A stretch of 64,000 nt of DNA from Candidatus Rubrivivax defluviihabitans (GTDB lineage: Bacteria > Pseudomonadota > Gammaproteobacteria > Burkholderiales > Burkholderiaceae_C). The translations under genes were made by a program, and so were the position numbers. Numbering within the stretch: the first letter of the stretch is position 1; every line of letters begins with the position of its first letter. The stretch is from positions 310,001 through 374,000 of the forward strand of contig JADJMW010000001.1 of NCBI GenBank assembly GCA_016709385.1, read 5' to 3'. Positions 35,223 through 43,978 of this stretch are shown here, piece by piece. The notes below the pieces were generated by a model. The model was given only the letters and a program-made list of their open reading frames with translations, searched no databases and had not been told where the DNA came from.

Positions 35223-36154
35223 GGCGCGCGCGGGCGCGACGCCGAGATGGCGATACCGGCCACGATGAGCAGGAAGGCGACACCGTGGTACGGCTGCGGT
35301 GCCTCGCCCAGCACCAGCGCCGACAGCAGGGCCGCGAACAGCGGCGTGAGGTTGTTGAAGAAGGCCGCCAGCGCCGGGCCGCCTTCGGCCACGCCCAGAC
35401 CCCAGCAGCGGTAGGCCAGCACCGACGCGCCCAGCGACACGTACAGCAGCGCGCCCAGCACGCCCAGGTTCCACTGGATGGGTGCCGCACCGGCCAGTTG
35501 TTCGCCGGCCGTGAACAGGCCCGCCGCGGCCAGGCCGAACAGCGTCTGCACCAGCAGGAAGCCGGCCCAGTCCCAACCCGCCTCGGCCGTGGGCCGTTCG
35601 CTGCCGCGCATGTGCGCGGGCGGCTGCACGAGCAGCCAGCTGTAGAAGGCCCAGCCAACGACGGCGGCCAGCATGAACAGGTCGCCCGGTACCAGACGCA
35701 CCGTCAGCAGCGTGGCCAGCGAACCGCGGCCGATGACCCAGAGCACGCCGGCCAGGCCCACGGCAGCACCCAGCAACTGCCGCTTGGTGGGGTGCACGCC
35801 GAAAAACAGCGTGCCCACGGCCAGCATCCACACCGGCATGCTGCACGCCACCAGCGTGACGTTGATCGGCGTGCTCGTCACCAGCGCCAGGTATTGCAGC
35901 GAATTGAACAGGCCCACGCCGAGCAGCCCGACCAGCGCCAGGTGGCCCCAGCGCCGCGCGATGCGCTGCGGCTGGCGCAGCGCGCGCCAGCCCAGCGGCA
36001 GCAGGATCAGCGCCGTCAGCACCCAGCGCAGCAGGTTCAGCGTCAGCGGCGGCACCTGGCCCACCATCAGCCGTCCGACCACGGCATTGCCGGCCCACAG
36101 CAGCGGTGGCAGCGTCAGCAGCACGGCAAGGCGGGGGGTGAGGTGTCCGCTCAC
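35204..36154 (-). CDS. EamA/DMT family transporter
   Basis: Second drug/metabolite transporter in the window, 316 residues, ten predicted helices. EamA repeat 1 includes PPLLWAGNAVVGRLMVG and LALVTSTPINVTLV; repeat 2 includes ALLYVSLGASVLAY and FFNNLTPLFAALLSALVLGE. The GTG at 36154 overlaps the stop of the DUF2007 gene (GTGA), so the two are coupled. Its end overlaps the SDR gene by 19 bp tail to tail. The substrate is unknown. Confidence 0.88.
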   Translation of the reverse strand: MSGHLTPRLAVLLTLPPLLWAGNAVVGRLMVGQVPPLTLNLLRWVLTALILLPLGWRALRQPQRIARRWGHLALVGLLGVGLFNSLQYLALVTSTPINVTLVACSMPVWMLAVGTLFFGVHPTKRQLLGAAVGLAGVLWVIGRGSLATLLTVRLVPGDLFMLAAVVGWAFYSWLLVQPPAHMRGSERPTAEAGWDWAGFLLVQTLFGLAAAGLFTAGEQLAGAAPIQWNLGVLGALLYVSLGASVLAYRCWGLGVAEGGPALAAFFNNLTPLFAALLSALVLGEAPQPYHGVAFLLIVAGIAISASRPRAPQKVPG

Positions 36155-36453
36155 GGCCGCATCGCGCCGCAGTTCCAGCACTGCTCGAAGGGGCCGTCGA
36201 CCCGCTCGCCGCAGCCCGCGCACAGCCAGTGCAGGTGCGGCAGGTGGCGCAGTTCGTGCAGCAGCGCGGTGGCTCGCGCGTGCTCGCCGTCGTCCAGCAC
36301 CCAGACCTCGGGCAAGGCCTGGTCGGGCGGAATCTCGCCGGCGATGCTGCCGGTGAAGTAACGCTGCACGCTGACCGCGAAGCCGGCCTGGCGCAGCATG
36401 TCGGCCCACAGCGTGGCAATGGCGGCGTTGGGGGCTTGCACGAGGCGCTTCAT
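36151..36453 (-). CDS. DUF2007-type protein with C-terminal zinc ribbon
   Basis: A 100-residue protein. The N-terminal part (MKRLVQAPNAAIATLWADML, then AGFAVSVQRYFTG) fits the DUF2007 putative signal-transducing fold. The C-terminus carries CAGCGERV and CWNCGAM, a CxxC-CxxC zinc ribbon. Function is unknown. The ATG at 36453 is preferred; a longer reading to 36513 adds an Arg-rich stretch. It overlaps the EamA gene by 4 bp. Confidence 0.82.
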   Translation of the reverse strand: MKRLVQAPNAAIATLWADMLRQAGFAVSVQRYFTGSIAGEIPPDQALPEVWVLDDGEHARATALLHELRHLPHLHWLCAGCGERVDGPFEQCWNCGAMRP

Positions 36454-36562
36454 GAAGTGCCGATCGTGCCACGGCCGGCGGCATGTCCCGCGCCGGGCAC
36501 GGCGCGGCCGCATGGCGTAATCTCCCCACCCTGTCCACGTACTTGCCTACCGGAGATACCCC

Positions 36563-37546
36563 ATGCCCCAAGCGATACAGATCACCGCCTACGGCGGCCC
36601 CGAGCAGATGAAGCTCGTCGACCTGCCCGTGGGCGAGCCCGGCCCGGGCGAGATCCGCATCCGCCACGTGGCCTGCGGCCTGAATTTCATCGACGTCTAC
36701 CAGCGTACCGGCCTGTACGCCAACCCGCTGCCGCTGACGCTGGGCATGGAAGGCGCCGGCATCGTGGAGGCGGTGGGCGAAGGGGTGACGCACCTGCAGG
36801 CGGGCGACCGCGCCGCCTATGCCAGCAACCCGCCGGGCAGCTACAGCCAGGTGCGCGTGATGCCGGCCAAGACGGTGTGCCGGCTGCCCGACGCCATCGA
36901 CTTCGACACCGCCGCCGGCATGATGCTCAAGGGGCTGACGGCGCAATACCTGCTGAAGAAGACGCTGCCGGTGCAGGGCCTGCAGCCGGGCGATCACGTG
37001 CTGTTCCATGCCGCCGCCGGCGGCGTGGGCCTGATCGCCTGCCAGTGGGCGAAGGCCCTGGGCCTGCAGCTCATCGGCACCGCCGGCGGCACGGCCAAGT
37101 GCGCGCTGGCGCTCGAGCACGGCGCCGCGCATGTCATCGACTACACGAAGGAGGACTTCGTGGCGCGGGTGAAGGAAATCACCGGGGGCCAGGGCGTGAA
37201 GGTGGTCTACGACTCGATCGGCAAGGACACCTTCGAAGGCAGCCTGAACTGCCTGCGGCCGTTCGGACTGATGGCCAGCTTCGGCAATGCCTCGGGGCCG
37301 GTGCCGCCGTTCGCACCCGGCATGCTGGCAGCCAAGGGCTCGCTGTACCTGACGCGGCAGACGCTGTTCACCCACATCGCCACGCGCGAGTCGACCCAGG
37401 CCATGGCCAACGAGCTGTTCGAGGTGGTGGGCAGCGGGCGGGTCAAGATCCGCATCGACCAGCGTTATCCGTTGGCAGACGCAGCGCAGGCGCATCGCGA
37501 CCTGGAGGCGCGCAAGACCACGGGGTCGACCGTGCTGCTGCCGTAG
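36563..37546 (+). CDS. NADPH:quinone oxidoreductase (zeta-crystallin type)
   Basis: Zinc-independent medium-chain dehydrogenase/reductase that reduces quinones with NADPH. It has 327 residues. Motifs are GLNFIDVYQRTGLY, GMEGAGIVEAVG, and the cofactor loop AAAGGVGLIACQWAK. No structural-zinc cysteines are seen. CGGAGAT precedes the ATG. It is a single gene between divergent and convergent neighbours. Confidence 0.93.
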   Translation: MPQAIQITAYGGPEQMKLVDLPVGEPGPGEIRIRHVACGLNFIDVYQRTGLYANPLPLTLGMEGAGIVEAVGEGVTHLQAGDRAAYASNPPGSYSQVRVMPAKTVCRLPDAIDFDTAAGMMLKGLTAQYLLKKTLPVQGLQPGDHVLFHAAAGGVGLIACQWAKALGLQLIGTAGGTAKCALALEHGAAHVIDYTKEDFVARVKEITGGQGVKVVYDSIGKDTFEGSLNCLRPFGLMASFGNASGPVPPFAPGMLAAKGSLYLTRQTLFTHIATRESTQAMANELFEVVGSGRVKIRIDQRYPLADAAQAHRDLEARKTTGSTVLLP

Positions 37547-37575
37547 CGGCGCCGCAATGGCGCCGCGGAAGTAAG

Positions 37576-37599
37576 ACCGCCGCTGGACACAGCGGCGGT
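37576..37599. repeat. Perfect hairpin between convergent genes
   Basis: A 9-bp perfect inverted repeat (37576-37584 with 37591-37599, 6-base loop) lies between the converging quinone oxidoreductase and PpiC genes. No T-run flanks it on either strand, so an intrinsic terminator role is possible but unproven. Confidence 0.4.
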
Positions 37600-37622
37600 G
37601 ACATGGGATGCGACGCGAAGAC

Positions 37623-38435
37623 CTAGGGCTGACTGAACTTGTAGTCGGTCTTGGCTTTATCGCGCAACGCGTCCTGGAATTGCTGCATCTTGGCTTGTTC
37701 CATGCGCTGCTTGAGCTGCGGCTTCACTTCTTCGAAGGCCGGGAACGGCGCGTCTCGCGTCTCCTCCAGGCGGATGATGTGCCAGCCGAACTGGCTCTTC
37801 ACCGGCACCTCGATCATCTGGCCCTTCTGCAGCTTGGTCAAGGCGCTGCCGAATTCGGGCACGTAGGACTCGGCCTTGGCAAAGTCGAGGTCGCCGCCGT
37901 TCTGGCCCGAGCCCGCGTCCTTGGAAAACGTTTTGGCCAGTTCCTCGAAGCTGGCGCCGCCCTTGATCTGCGCCGTCAGGCGCTTGGCCTCGTCCTCGCT
38001 GTCGACCAGGATGTGGCGGGCGCGGTATTCGGTGCCGCTGGCCTGGGCCTTGAACTTGTCGTATTCGACCTGTGCCTCGGCGTCGGTGACGGGGTTCTTG
38101 CTGCGGTGGTCGTCGAACAGCGCGCGGATCAGCACGCTCTGGCGCGCCAGTTCCATGCGCGCCTTGTATTCGGGCGAGGCGGCCATGCCGCGCCTCTCGG
38201 CTTCCTGTACGAAAATCTCCCGCAGCACCACCTGGTCGCGCGCCTGGGCCTCCATCTCGGGCGCCACCTGCTGGCCGGCACGGGCGGCTTCCTGCAGCAG
38301 CAGGTCCACGCGCGCCTTGGGCACCGCCTTGCCGTTGACGATGGCGATATTCTGGGCCGCGGCGGACAGCGGCAGCGCCAGGGTGGACACGACAAGAATC
38401 AGTGCCGCGCGCGCGGCGGGAGTCATCGGCTTCAT
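37623..38435 (-). CDS. PpiC/parvulin-type peptidyl-prolyl isomerase, periplasmic
   Basis: Periplasmic folding chaperone. It has 270 residues with a signal peptide (cleavage near SAAAQN), a SurA/PrsA-like N-terminal helical part and a rotamase (PpiC) domain marked by YRARHILVDSEDEAKRL, FSKDAGSGQNGGDLDF and FGWHIIRLEE. The ATG at 38435 is selected for the signal peptide. It lies 114 bp downstream of bolA on the same strand, an order common in betaproteobacteria. Confidence 0.92.
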   Translation of the reverse strand: MKPMTPAARAALILVVSTLALPLSAAAQNIAIVNGKAVPKARVDLLLQEAARAGQQVAPEMEAQARDQVVLREIFVQEAERRGMAASPEYKARMELARQSVLIRALFDDHRSKNPVTDAEAQVEYDKFKAQASGTEYRARHILVDSEDEAKRLTAQIKGGASFEELAKTFSKDAGSGQNGGDLDFAKAESYVPEFGSALTKLQKGQMIEVPVKSQFGWHIIRLEETRDAPFPAFEEVKPQLKQRMEQAKMQQFQDALRDKAKTDYKFSQP

Positions 38436-38549
38436 CGGTGAGCTGCTTTCAGGAGTGGGGCCACGGACGCGTGGCAGCGTGAAGACGGGCGCCGGTTGGA
38501 GCGGGCGGTATTGGCCGGGGTTCAATGGCCTGGGTTCGATCGCCTGTGT

Positions 38550-38810
38550 TCAGTCGGCTGGGGGCAGCTCGGCCACGATGGCCAGCGCGTGCACGCCTTG
38601 CGCGCCCAGAGGACCCAGGGAATCATACACAAGGCGATGCCGCGCCACGCGTGACAGGCCGGCGAAGCGCGCGCTGGCGATATGCACCGTGAAGTGCCGC
38701 CCCTCGCGTGCGCCGGCGTGCCCGGCGTGCAGGTGGCTGTCGTCCTGCACCTGCAGGTGCTGCGGCGCCAGTGCGGCGCGCAGGCGGGTCTCGATCTCGT
38801 CGGCGGTCAT
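38550..38810 (-). CDS. BolA family protein
   Basis: Small class-II KH-fold regulator that partners monothiol glutaredoxins. It has 86 residues and shows the helix-loop pattern HLHAGHAGAREGRHFTVHI, then FAGLSRVARHRLVYDSLG. The His and Ser in the HxxH...-like loop could bind an Fe-S cluster with Grx. The ATG overlaps the msrB stop (ATGA). Confidence 0.9.
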   Translation of the reverse strand: MTADEIETRLRAALAPQHLQVQDDSHLHAGHAGAREGRHFTVHIASARFAGLSRVARHRLVYDSLGPLGAQGVHALAIVAELPPAD

Positions 38811-39241
38811 TTCGGCTCCGGCTGGAAGGCGATGGCGGCAGAATTGATGCAGAAGCGCTCGCCGGTGGGTTCGGGGCCGTCCTCGAACACATGCCCGAGG
38901 TGGCTGCCGCATTGGTTGCAGCGCACCTCCACGCGCACCATGCCGTGACTGGTGTCGACGACGCGCTCGACCACCTCGCTGTTGATCGGTTGCCAGTAGC
39001 TCGGCCAGCCGCAGCCGGCGTCGAACTTGGTGCCGCTCTCGAACAGCGGCGTGCCGCACCCCACGCACAGGTAGCGGCCGTCGTCGAAGTGGTCCCAGTA
39101 CTTGCCGCTGAAGGCGTGTTCAGTGGCGGCATGGCGCGCCACCTCGTACTGCATGGGGTCGAGGCGGGCTTGCCACTCGGAGTCGCTCCGGTGCACCGGA
39201 TAGCGCGGGTCGTCGTGGTCGTGCGGCGGGTCTTGTGGCAT
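38807..39241 (-). CDS. msrB: Peptide-methionine (R)-S-oxide reductase MsrB
   Basis: Repairs methionine-R-sulfoxide in proteins. It has 144 residues. Zinc cysteines are C59/C62 and C108/C111 (CVGC, CNQC), and catalytic Cys131 lies in RFCINSAAI. C77 in AGCGWPSYW may serve as resolving cysteine. The ATG at 39241 gives the usual short N-terminus; the longer reading to 39382 is not supported. It starts an msrB-bolA-PpiC transcript divergent from livK. Confidence 0.94.
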   Translation of the reverse strand: MPQDPPHDHDDPRYPVHRSDSEWQARLDPMQYEVARHAATEHAFSGKYWDHFDDGRYLCVGCGTPLFESGTKFDAGCGWPSYWQPINSEVVERVVDTSHGMVRVEVRCNQCGSHLGHVFEDGPEPTGERFCINSAAIAFQPEPK

Positions 39242-39377
39242 CGCGGCAAACTTCCTCAAGGCGGGGGGAGGCCGGGTCGGGCGTCCGGAGGGCATCGCCG
39301 GGCACCCGTCGGGCGCCAGCGGCGAGTCGACTACATTGTCGGTCCCGTCGCGGCGGCAAGGTGTCGATGGGGTCATC

Positions 39378-39419
39378 GCCATGTCGCCCGGGGGACATGG
39401 CTTCGGGGTAGTCCCGAAG
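39378..39419. repeat. Two tandem inverted repeats in the msrB-livK intergenic region
   Basis: GCCATGTC (39378-39385) pairs with GACATGGC (39394-39401), and directly after it CTTCGGG (39401-39407) pairs with CCCGAAG (39413-39419). They lie 60-100 bp upstream of livK between divergent genes, so they could be operators or part of the livK leader. No known regulator site is claimed. Confidence 0.5.
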
Positions 39420-39479
39420 CGCGGCGCCGCCCACTTCAGCTAACCTGCACAGATTCAGCAGATCACTCAGGAGACAACG

Positions 39480-40727
39480 ATGGCATTTCGCAGAACCGTC
39501 CTCAGCATGGCCCTCGGCGCAGGCCTGGCGCTGGGCAGCAGCATGGCCCTGGCGCAGAAGGGCGAGACCGTGAAGATCGCCTGGATCGACGCGCTGACGG
39601 GCCTGACCGCGGCCACCGGCCAGAACCAGCTCAAGGGCTTCCAGTTCCTGGCCGAGCAGTTCAGCAAGAGCAACCCCGCCGGCGTCAAGTTCGAGATCAC
39701 CTCGTTCGACAACAAGCTCAGCCCGCAGGAGACGGTCAACGCGCTGCAGGCCGCCATCGACCAGGGCGTGCGCTACGTCGCGCAGGGCACGGGCACCGGC
39801 CCGGCCACGGCCATCATCGACTTCCTGAACAAGTACAACGAGCGCAACCCCGGCAAGGAGGTGCTGTTCCTGAACTATGCCGCGGTCGACCCGTCGCTGA
39901 CGAACGAGAAGTGCAGCTTCTGGCACTTCCGCCTCGACGCCGACACCTCGATGAAGATGGAGGCGCTCACGACCTTCATGAAGGACCAGCCGGACGTCAA
40001 GAAGGTCTACCTGATCAACCAGAACTACGCCCACGGCCACCAGGTCGCCAAATACGCCAAGGAGAACCTGGCGCGCAAGCGGCCCGACGTGCAGATCGTC
40101 GGCGAGGACCTCACGCCGCTGGCGCAGACACGCGATTTCGCCCCCTACATCGCCAAGATCAAGGCTTCGGGAGCCGACACCATCATCACCGGCAACTGGT
40201 CGAGCGACCTCACGCTGCTGGTCAAGGCGGCCAACGACGGTGGCCTGAACGCCAAGTTCTACACCTACTATGCGCCGGTCAGCGGCACGCCCACGGCGAT
40301 GGGCGCCAACGCCGCCGGGCGCGTCTACGCGGTGGGCGTGATGCCCTACGAGGCCCCGGCCGCGCGCAAGCTGATGGACGAGTACAAGGCCAAGTTCAAC
40401 GACGACTTCTACACCGCGCAGATCTACAACGCCTACGCGCTGCTGACGGCGGCGATGGCCAAGGCCAAGAGCACCGACCCGGTCAAGGTCGCTGCGACGC
40501 TCGGTGGCCTGGAGGTCAAGAGCCTGGGCGGCGACGTGCAGATGCGCAAGACCGACCACCAGCTGCAGCAGGCGGTCTTCATCTCGCGCTGGGAGAAGGC
40601 CGGGCCCAAGCCCTACGACTACAGTGTCGAGAACACCGGCTTCAACTTCCGCACCGTCAAGACCTTCGAGCCGTACGTCGCGAGCACGCCGACCTCGTGC
40701 CAGATGAAGCGCCCCGCCGGGCTTTGA
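39480..40727 (+). CDS. Branched-chain amino acid/amide ABC transporter substrate-binding protein LivK-type
   Basis: Periplasmic type I binding protein. It has 415 residues with a signal peptide ending at SMALAQ. Fold markers are VKIAWIDALTGLTAATGQNQLKG and the hinge regions RYVAQGTGTGPATAII, DTIITGNWSSDLTLL. It is about 30-40 residues longer than classical LivK, as in HAAT family members that bind amides, urea or aromatic acids, so leucine is not certain. GGAG precedes the ATG. A terminator follows it before livH. Confidence 0.92.
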   Translation: MAFRRTVLSMALGAGLALGSSMALAQKGETVKIAWIDALTGLTAATGQNQLKGFQFLAEQFSKSNPAGVKFEITSFDNKLSPQETVNALQAAIDQGVRYVAQGTGTGPATAIIDFLNKYNERNPGKEVLFLNYAAVDPSLTNEKCSFWHFRLDADTSMKMEALTTFMKDQPDVKKVYLINQNYAHGHQVAKYAKENLARKRPDVQIVGEDLTPLAQTRDFAPYIAKIKASGADTIITGNWSSDLTLLVKAANDGGLNAKFYTYYAPVSGTPTAMGANAAGRVYAVGVMPYEAPAARKLMDEYKAKFNDDFYTAQIYNAYALLTAAMAKAKSTDPVKVAATLGGLEVKSLGGDVQMRKTDHQLQQAVFISRWEKAGPKPYDYSVENTGFNFRTVKTFEPYVASTPTSCQMKRPAGL

Positions 40728-40745
40728 CGGCCACCGCGATCGACC

Positions 40746-40783
40746 GGGCCCTGGGGAGCTCGCTGCCCAGGGCCCTTTCTTTC
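40746..40783 (+). terminator. Intra-operon intrinsic terminator between livK and livH
   Basis: A perfect 10-bp stem (40746-40755 with 40766-40775) is followed by a T-rich stretch (TTTCTTTC). It sits 20 bp after the livK stop and before livH. It probably reduces downstream transcription so the binding protein is made in excess over the membrane components. Confidence 0.85.
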
Positions 40784-40796
40784 GGATGATCCGCGG

Positions 40797-41828
40797 GTGG
40801 ACCAGCTCCTCATCAACGTCCTGAACGGCGTCAGCGCCGGGCTGCTGCTGTTCATGCTCAGCTCGGGCCTGACGCTGATCTTCAGCATGATGGGCGTGCT
40901 CAATTTTGCCCACGCCAGCTTCTACATGCTGGGGGCGTATTTCGCTTACTCGCTGTCGCGGGCCGTCGGTTTCTGGCCGGCGCTGGTGCTGGCGCCGCTG
41001 CTGGTGGGCGCCATGGGCGCATTCTTCGAGCGCACCGCGCTGCGCCGCGTGCACAAGTTCGGCCACGTGCCCGAGCTCCTCATCACCTTCGGTCTGTCGT
41101 TCGTGATCCTGGAGCTGGTGAAGCTGATCTGGGGCCTGTCGTCGATGAACTTCCCGCCACCCGAGTTGCTGCAGGGGCCGGCGTTCACAGTGATGCAGTC
41201 CGACGCCCACGGCCTGGGACTGGCCTGGGGCGCGGCGCCGGCCGACCGCTGCGCGTCCACCGCTGCGGCCGTGATGCACTGCTCGACCTTCCCGGCGACG
41301 CGCTTCTTCATGATGGTGATGGCCTTGTTCATGCTGGTGTCGCTGTGGCTGCTGTTGACACGCACGCGCATCGGCCTCGTCATCCAGGCCGCGCTGACGC
41401 ACGCGGAGGCCGTCGAGGCGCTGGGCCACAACGTGCCGCGCGTCTTCATGCTGGTCTTCGGCAGCGGTTGCGCGCTCGCCGGGCTGGCCGGGGTGATAGG
41501 CGGCGTGACCTTCGTCACCGAACCGTCGATGGCAACCATTGTCGGCTCGATCATCTTCGTCGTCGTCGTCGTCGGCGGCATGGGGTCGCTGGCGGGCGCC
41601 TTCGTCGCGTCGATCCTCATCGGGCTGCTGCAGACGCTGCCGCTGACGGTCGACAAGTCGCTCGTCCACCTGGCCGCCAGCCTGGGCTGGGCGGTGGCGC
41701 CGGGCGACCTGGGGTATCCGCTGATGAAGATCACGCTCGCCCAGGCGGCGCCCATCCTGCCATACCTGCTGCTGGTGCTGATCCTGATCTTCAGGCCCAA
41801 GGGACTGCTGGGTACTCGCGAGGGCTGA
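40797..41828 (+). CDS. Branched-chain amino acid ABC transporter permease LivH-type
   Basis: Inner-membrane permease, 343 residues, about eight to nine hydrophobic helices. Typical motifs are SSGLTLIFSMMGVLNFAHAS, the EAA-like loop AALTHAEAVEALGHN, and VVVVVGGMGSLAGAFVAS. A region of about 30 residues (GLGLAWGAAPADRCASTAAA) forms an inserted loop containing Cys residues. The start is GTG. Confidence 0.93.
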   Translation: MDQLLINVLNGVSAGLLLFMLSSGLTLIFSMMGVLNFAHASFYMLGAYFAYSLSRAVGFWPALVLAPLLVGAMGAFFERTALRRVHKFGHVPELLITFGLSFVILELVKLIWGLSSMNFPPPELLQGPAFTVMQSDAHGLGLAWGAAPADRCASTAAAVMHCSTFPATRFFMMVMALFMLVSLWLLLTRTRIGLVIQAALTHAEAVEALGHNVPRVFMLVFGSGCALAGLAGVIGGVTFVTEPSMATIVGSIIFVVVVVGGMGSLAGAFVASILIGLLQTLPLTVDKSLVHLAASLGWAVAPGDLGYPLMKITLAQAAPILPYLLLVLILIFRPKGLLGTREG

Positions 41829-41830
41829 CG

Positions 41831-43141
41831 ATGCGGCGCACGCCCGAAACCCGCCCGCACTACCACTTCAAGCCCTGGAACGTGGGGCGCTGGGTGCTGT
41901 GGGGGCTGTTCGCCTTGGTCCTGGCGGTGGCGCCGCTGCTGTGGTCGTCGGGTTTCGCGCTGACGATGCTGTCGCAGATGGGCATCGCGATCATCGCCTG
42001 CCTGGCCTACAACATCCTGCTCGGCCAGGGGGGCATGCTGAGCTTCGGCCACGCCGTGTACACCGGCCTCGGCTCGTTCCTGGCCATCCACACGCTCAAC
42101 ATGGTGGCCGACGGCCGTCTGAGCCTGCCCGTCAGCCTGGTCCCGCTCGCCGGCGCCGCGGGCGGGCTGTTCTTCGCTGCGCTGCTGGGTTACGTCACCA
42201 CCAAGAAGGCGGGCACGACCTTCGCGATGATCACGCTGGGCATCGGCGAACTGGTGTGGTCGATGTCGCTGATGATCCCCGAGTTCTTCGGCGGCGAAGG
42301 CGGCATCTCGGGCAACCGCGTCGTCGGCGCGCCAGTGCTGGGCATCAGCTTCGGCCCGCAACTGCAGGTCTACTACCTGATCGCGGTCTACTGCTTCATC
42401 AGCACCGCGCTCATGTTCGCGCTCACGCGCACGCCGCTGGGCCGCATGCTCAACGCCGTGCGCGACAACCCCGAGCGGGTGGAGTTCGTCGGCTACAACA
42501 CCCAGCGCGTGCGCTACATCGCGTTCATGATCTCGGGCCTGTTCTCGGGCGTGGCCGGGGGCCTGGCGGCGATCAACTTCGAGCTCGTCACCGCCGAGGT
42601 CGTCGGCGCCGGGCGCTCGGGCGCCTATCTGCTCTTCGTTTTCCTCGGCGGCGCCACCTTCTTCTTCGGCCCCATCATCGGCGCCGTGCTGATGGTGGTG
42701 GCGCTGGTGCTGCTGTCCGAGCTGACGCAGGCCTGGCTGCTGTACCTGGGCCTGATCTTCGTCTTCATGGTGATGTACGCGCCCGGCGGCATCTCCAGCC
42801 TGATCATGATGAACCTGCGCGTGGCGGCGTTCGGCAAGCTGCGGCCGCTGCTCGGCTCCTACCTCGCGCTGGCGGGCACCGCGGCGACCATCCTCGTCGG
42901 CGCCGGCGCGATGATCGAGATGGTCTACCACCTGCAGCTCAACGAGGCCCTCGGCCCCGAACTACGGTTCATGGGCACCACGCTCAACGCCCACGGCTTC
43001 GACAGCTGGTTCGGCGCGGTCTTCGTGCTCGTCGTCGGCGTCGGCCTGTTCGAGCTGGCGCGGCGCCAGTTCACGCGGCAGTGGGGCGTCACGCAGGAAG
43101 AGATCGAGCGCGAGATCAAGCGGCGGGAAGCAGCGATATGA
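41831..43141 (+). CDS. Branched-chain amino acid ABC transporter permease LivM-type
   Basis: Second permease, 436 residues. Motifs are YNILLGQGGMLSFGHAVYTG, ITLGIGELVWSMSLM and the EAA-like loop NAVRDNPERVEFVGYNTQRV. The last about 90 residues extend past the usual LivM end with an additional hydrophobic segment (FVLVVGVGLFELARR) and a charged tail. The ATG lies 2 bp after the livH stop. Confidence 0.92.
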   Translation: MRRTPETRPHYHFKPWNVGRWVLWGLFALVLAVAPLLWSSGFALTMLSQMGIAIIACLAYNILLGQGGMLSFGHAVYTGLGSFLAIHTLNMVADGRLSLPVSLVPLAGAAGGLFFAALLGYVTTKKAGTTFAMITLGIGELVWSMSLMIPEFFGGEGGISGNRVVGAPVLGISFGPQLQVYYLIAVYCFISTALMFALTRTPLGRMLNAVRDNPERVEFVGYNTQRVRYIAFMISGLFSGVAGGLAAINFELVTAEVVGAGRSGAYLLFVFLGGATFFFGPIIGAVLMVVALVLLSELTQAWLLYLGLIFVFMVMYAPGGISSLIMMNLRVAAFGKLRPLLGSYLALAGTAATILVGAGAMIEMVYHLQLNEALGPELRFMGTTLNAHGFDSWFGAVFVLVVGVGLFELARRQFTRQWGVTQEEIEREIKRREAAI

Positions 43142-43151
43142 AAGTGGCGAC

Positions 43152-43976
43152 ATGAAGGCCGCGGCGGCGGGCGGCGCCAAGTTCGCAGTCGAGCTGCGCG
43201 ACGTGCGCAAGAGCTTCGGCAAGACCGAGATCATCCGCGGCGCCAACCTGGCGGTGCACCCCGGCGAACGCGTGGCCATCATCGGCCCCAACGGCGCGGG
43301 CAAGAGCACGCTGTTCAACCTGATCAGCGGCCGCTTCGGCAGCAGCTCGGGCGACATCCTGCTGCATGGGCAGAAGATCGACGGCTTGAAGCCCTACGAG
43401 ATCACGCGCCTGGGGCTCGCGCGCAGCTTCCAGGTCAGCAACCTGTTCACGCGACTGTCGGTGTTCGAGAACCTGCGCTGTGCCGTGCTCTGGAGCCTGG
43501 GCTACAAGTACGCGTTCTGGAAATTCCTGGCCGACCTGCACGACGCCAACGACCGCGCCGAAGAGGTGATGGAGATGCTCAAGCTGGAGAAGCGGCGCGA
43601 CGTGCTGGCCATGAACCTGACCTATGCCGAGCAGCGCGCGCTGGAGATCGGCATCACCATCGCCGGCGGCGCCGGGGTGATCCTGCTCGACGAGCCCACC
43701 GCCGGCATGAGCCGCAGCGAGACGGCGCGCTTCGTCAACCTCATCCGCGAGGTCACGGCGGGCAAGACGCTGCTGACGGTGGAGCACGACATGGGCGTGG
43801 TGTTCGGGCTGGCCGACAAGATCGCGGTGCTGGTCTACGGCGAGGTCATCGCCTTCGACACGCCCGAGCGCGTGCGCGCCAACGAGCGTGTGCAGGAGGC
43901 CTATCTGGGTTCGGTGCTGGCCGACCAGCAGGCCGAAGCCGGCCAGGCTGCACACGGCCGCGCCGCGGGGCACTGA
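43152..43976 (+). CDS. ABC transporter ATP-binding protein LivG-type
   Basis: ATPase of the liv importer, 274 residues. Walker A is GPNGAGKST, Walker B VILLDEPTAGM and the switch His in TVEHDMG. The signature loop reads LTYAEQRALEI instead of LSYGQQRRLEI seen in most LivG proteins. The ATG is 10 bp after livM. Confidence 0.94.
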   Translation: MKAAAAGGAKFAVELRDVRKSFGKTEIIRGANLAVHPGERVAIIGPNGAGKSTLFNLISGRFGSSSGDILLHGQKIDGLKPYEITRLGLARSFQVSNLFTRLSVFENLRCAVLWSLGYKYAFWKFLADLHDANDRAEEVMEMLKLEKRRDVLAMNLTYAEQRALEIGITIAGGAGVILLDEPTAGMSRSETARFVNLIREVTAGKTLLTVEHDMGVVFGLADKIAVLVYGEVIAFDTPERVRANERVQEAYLGSVLADQQAEAGQAAHGRAAGH

Positions 43977-43978
43977 CC

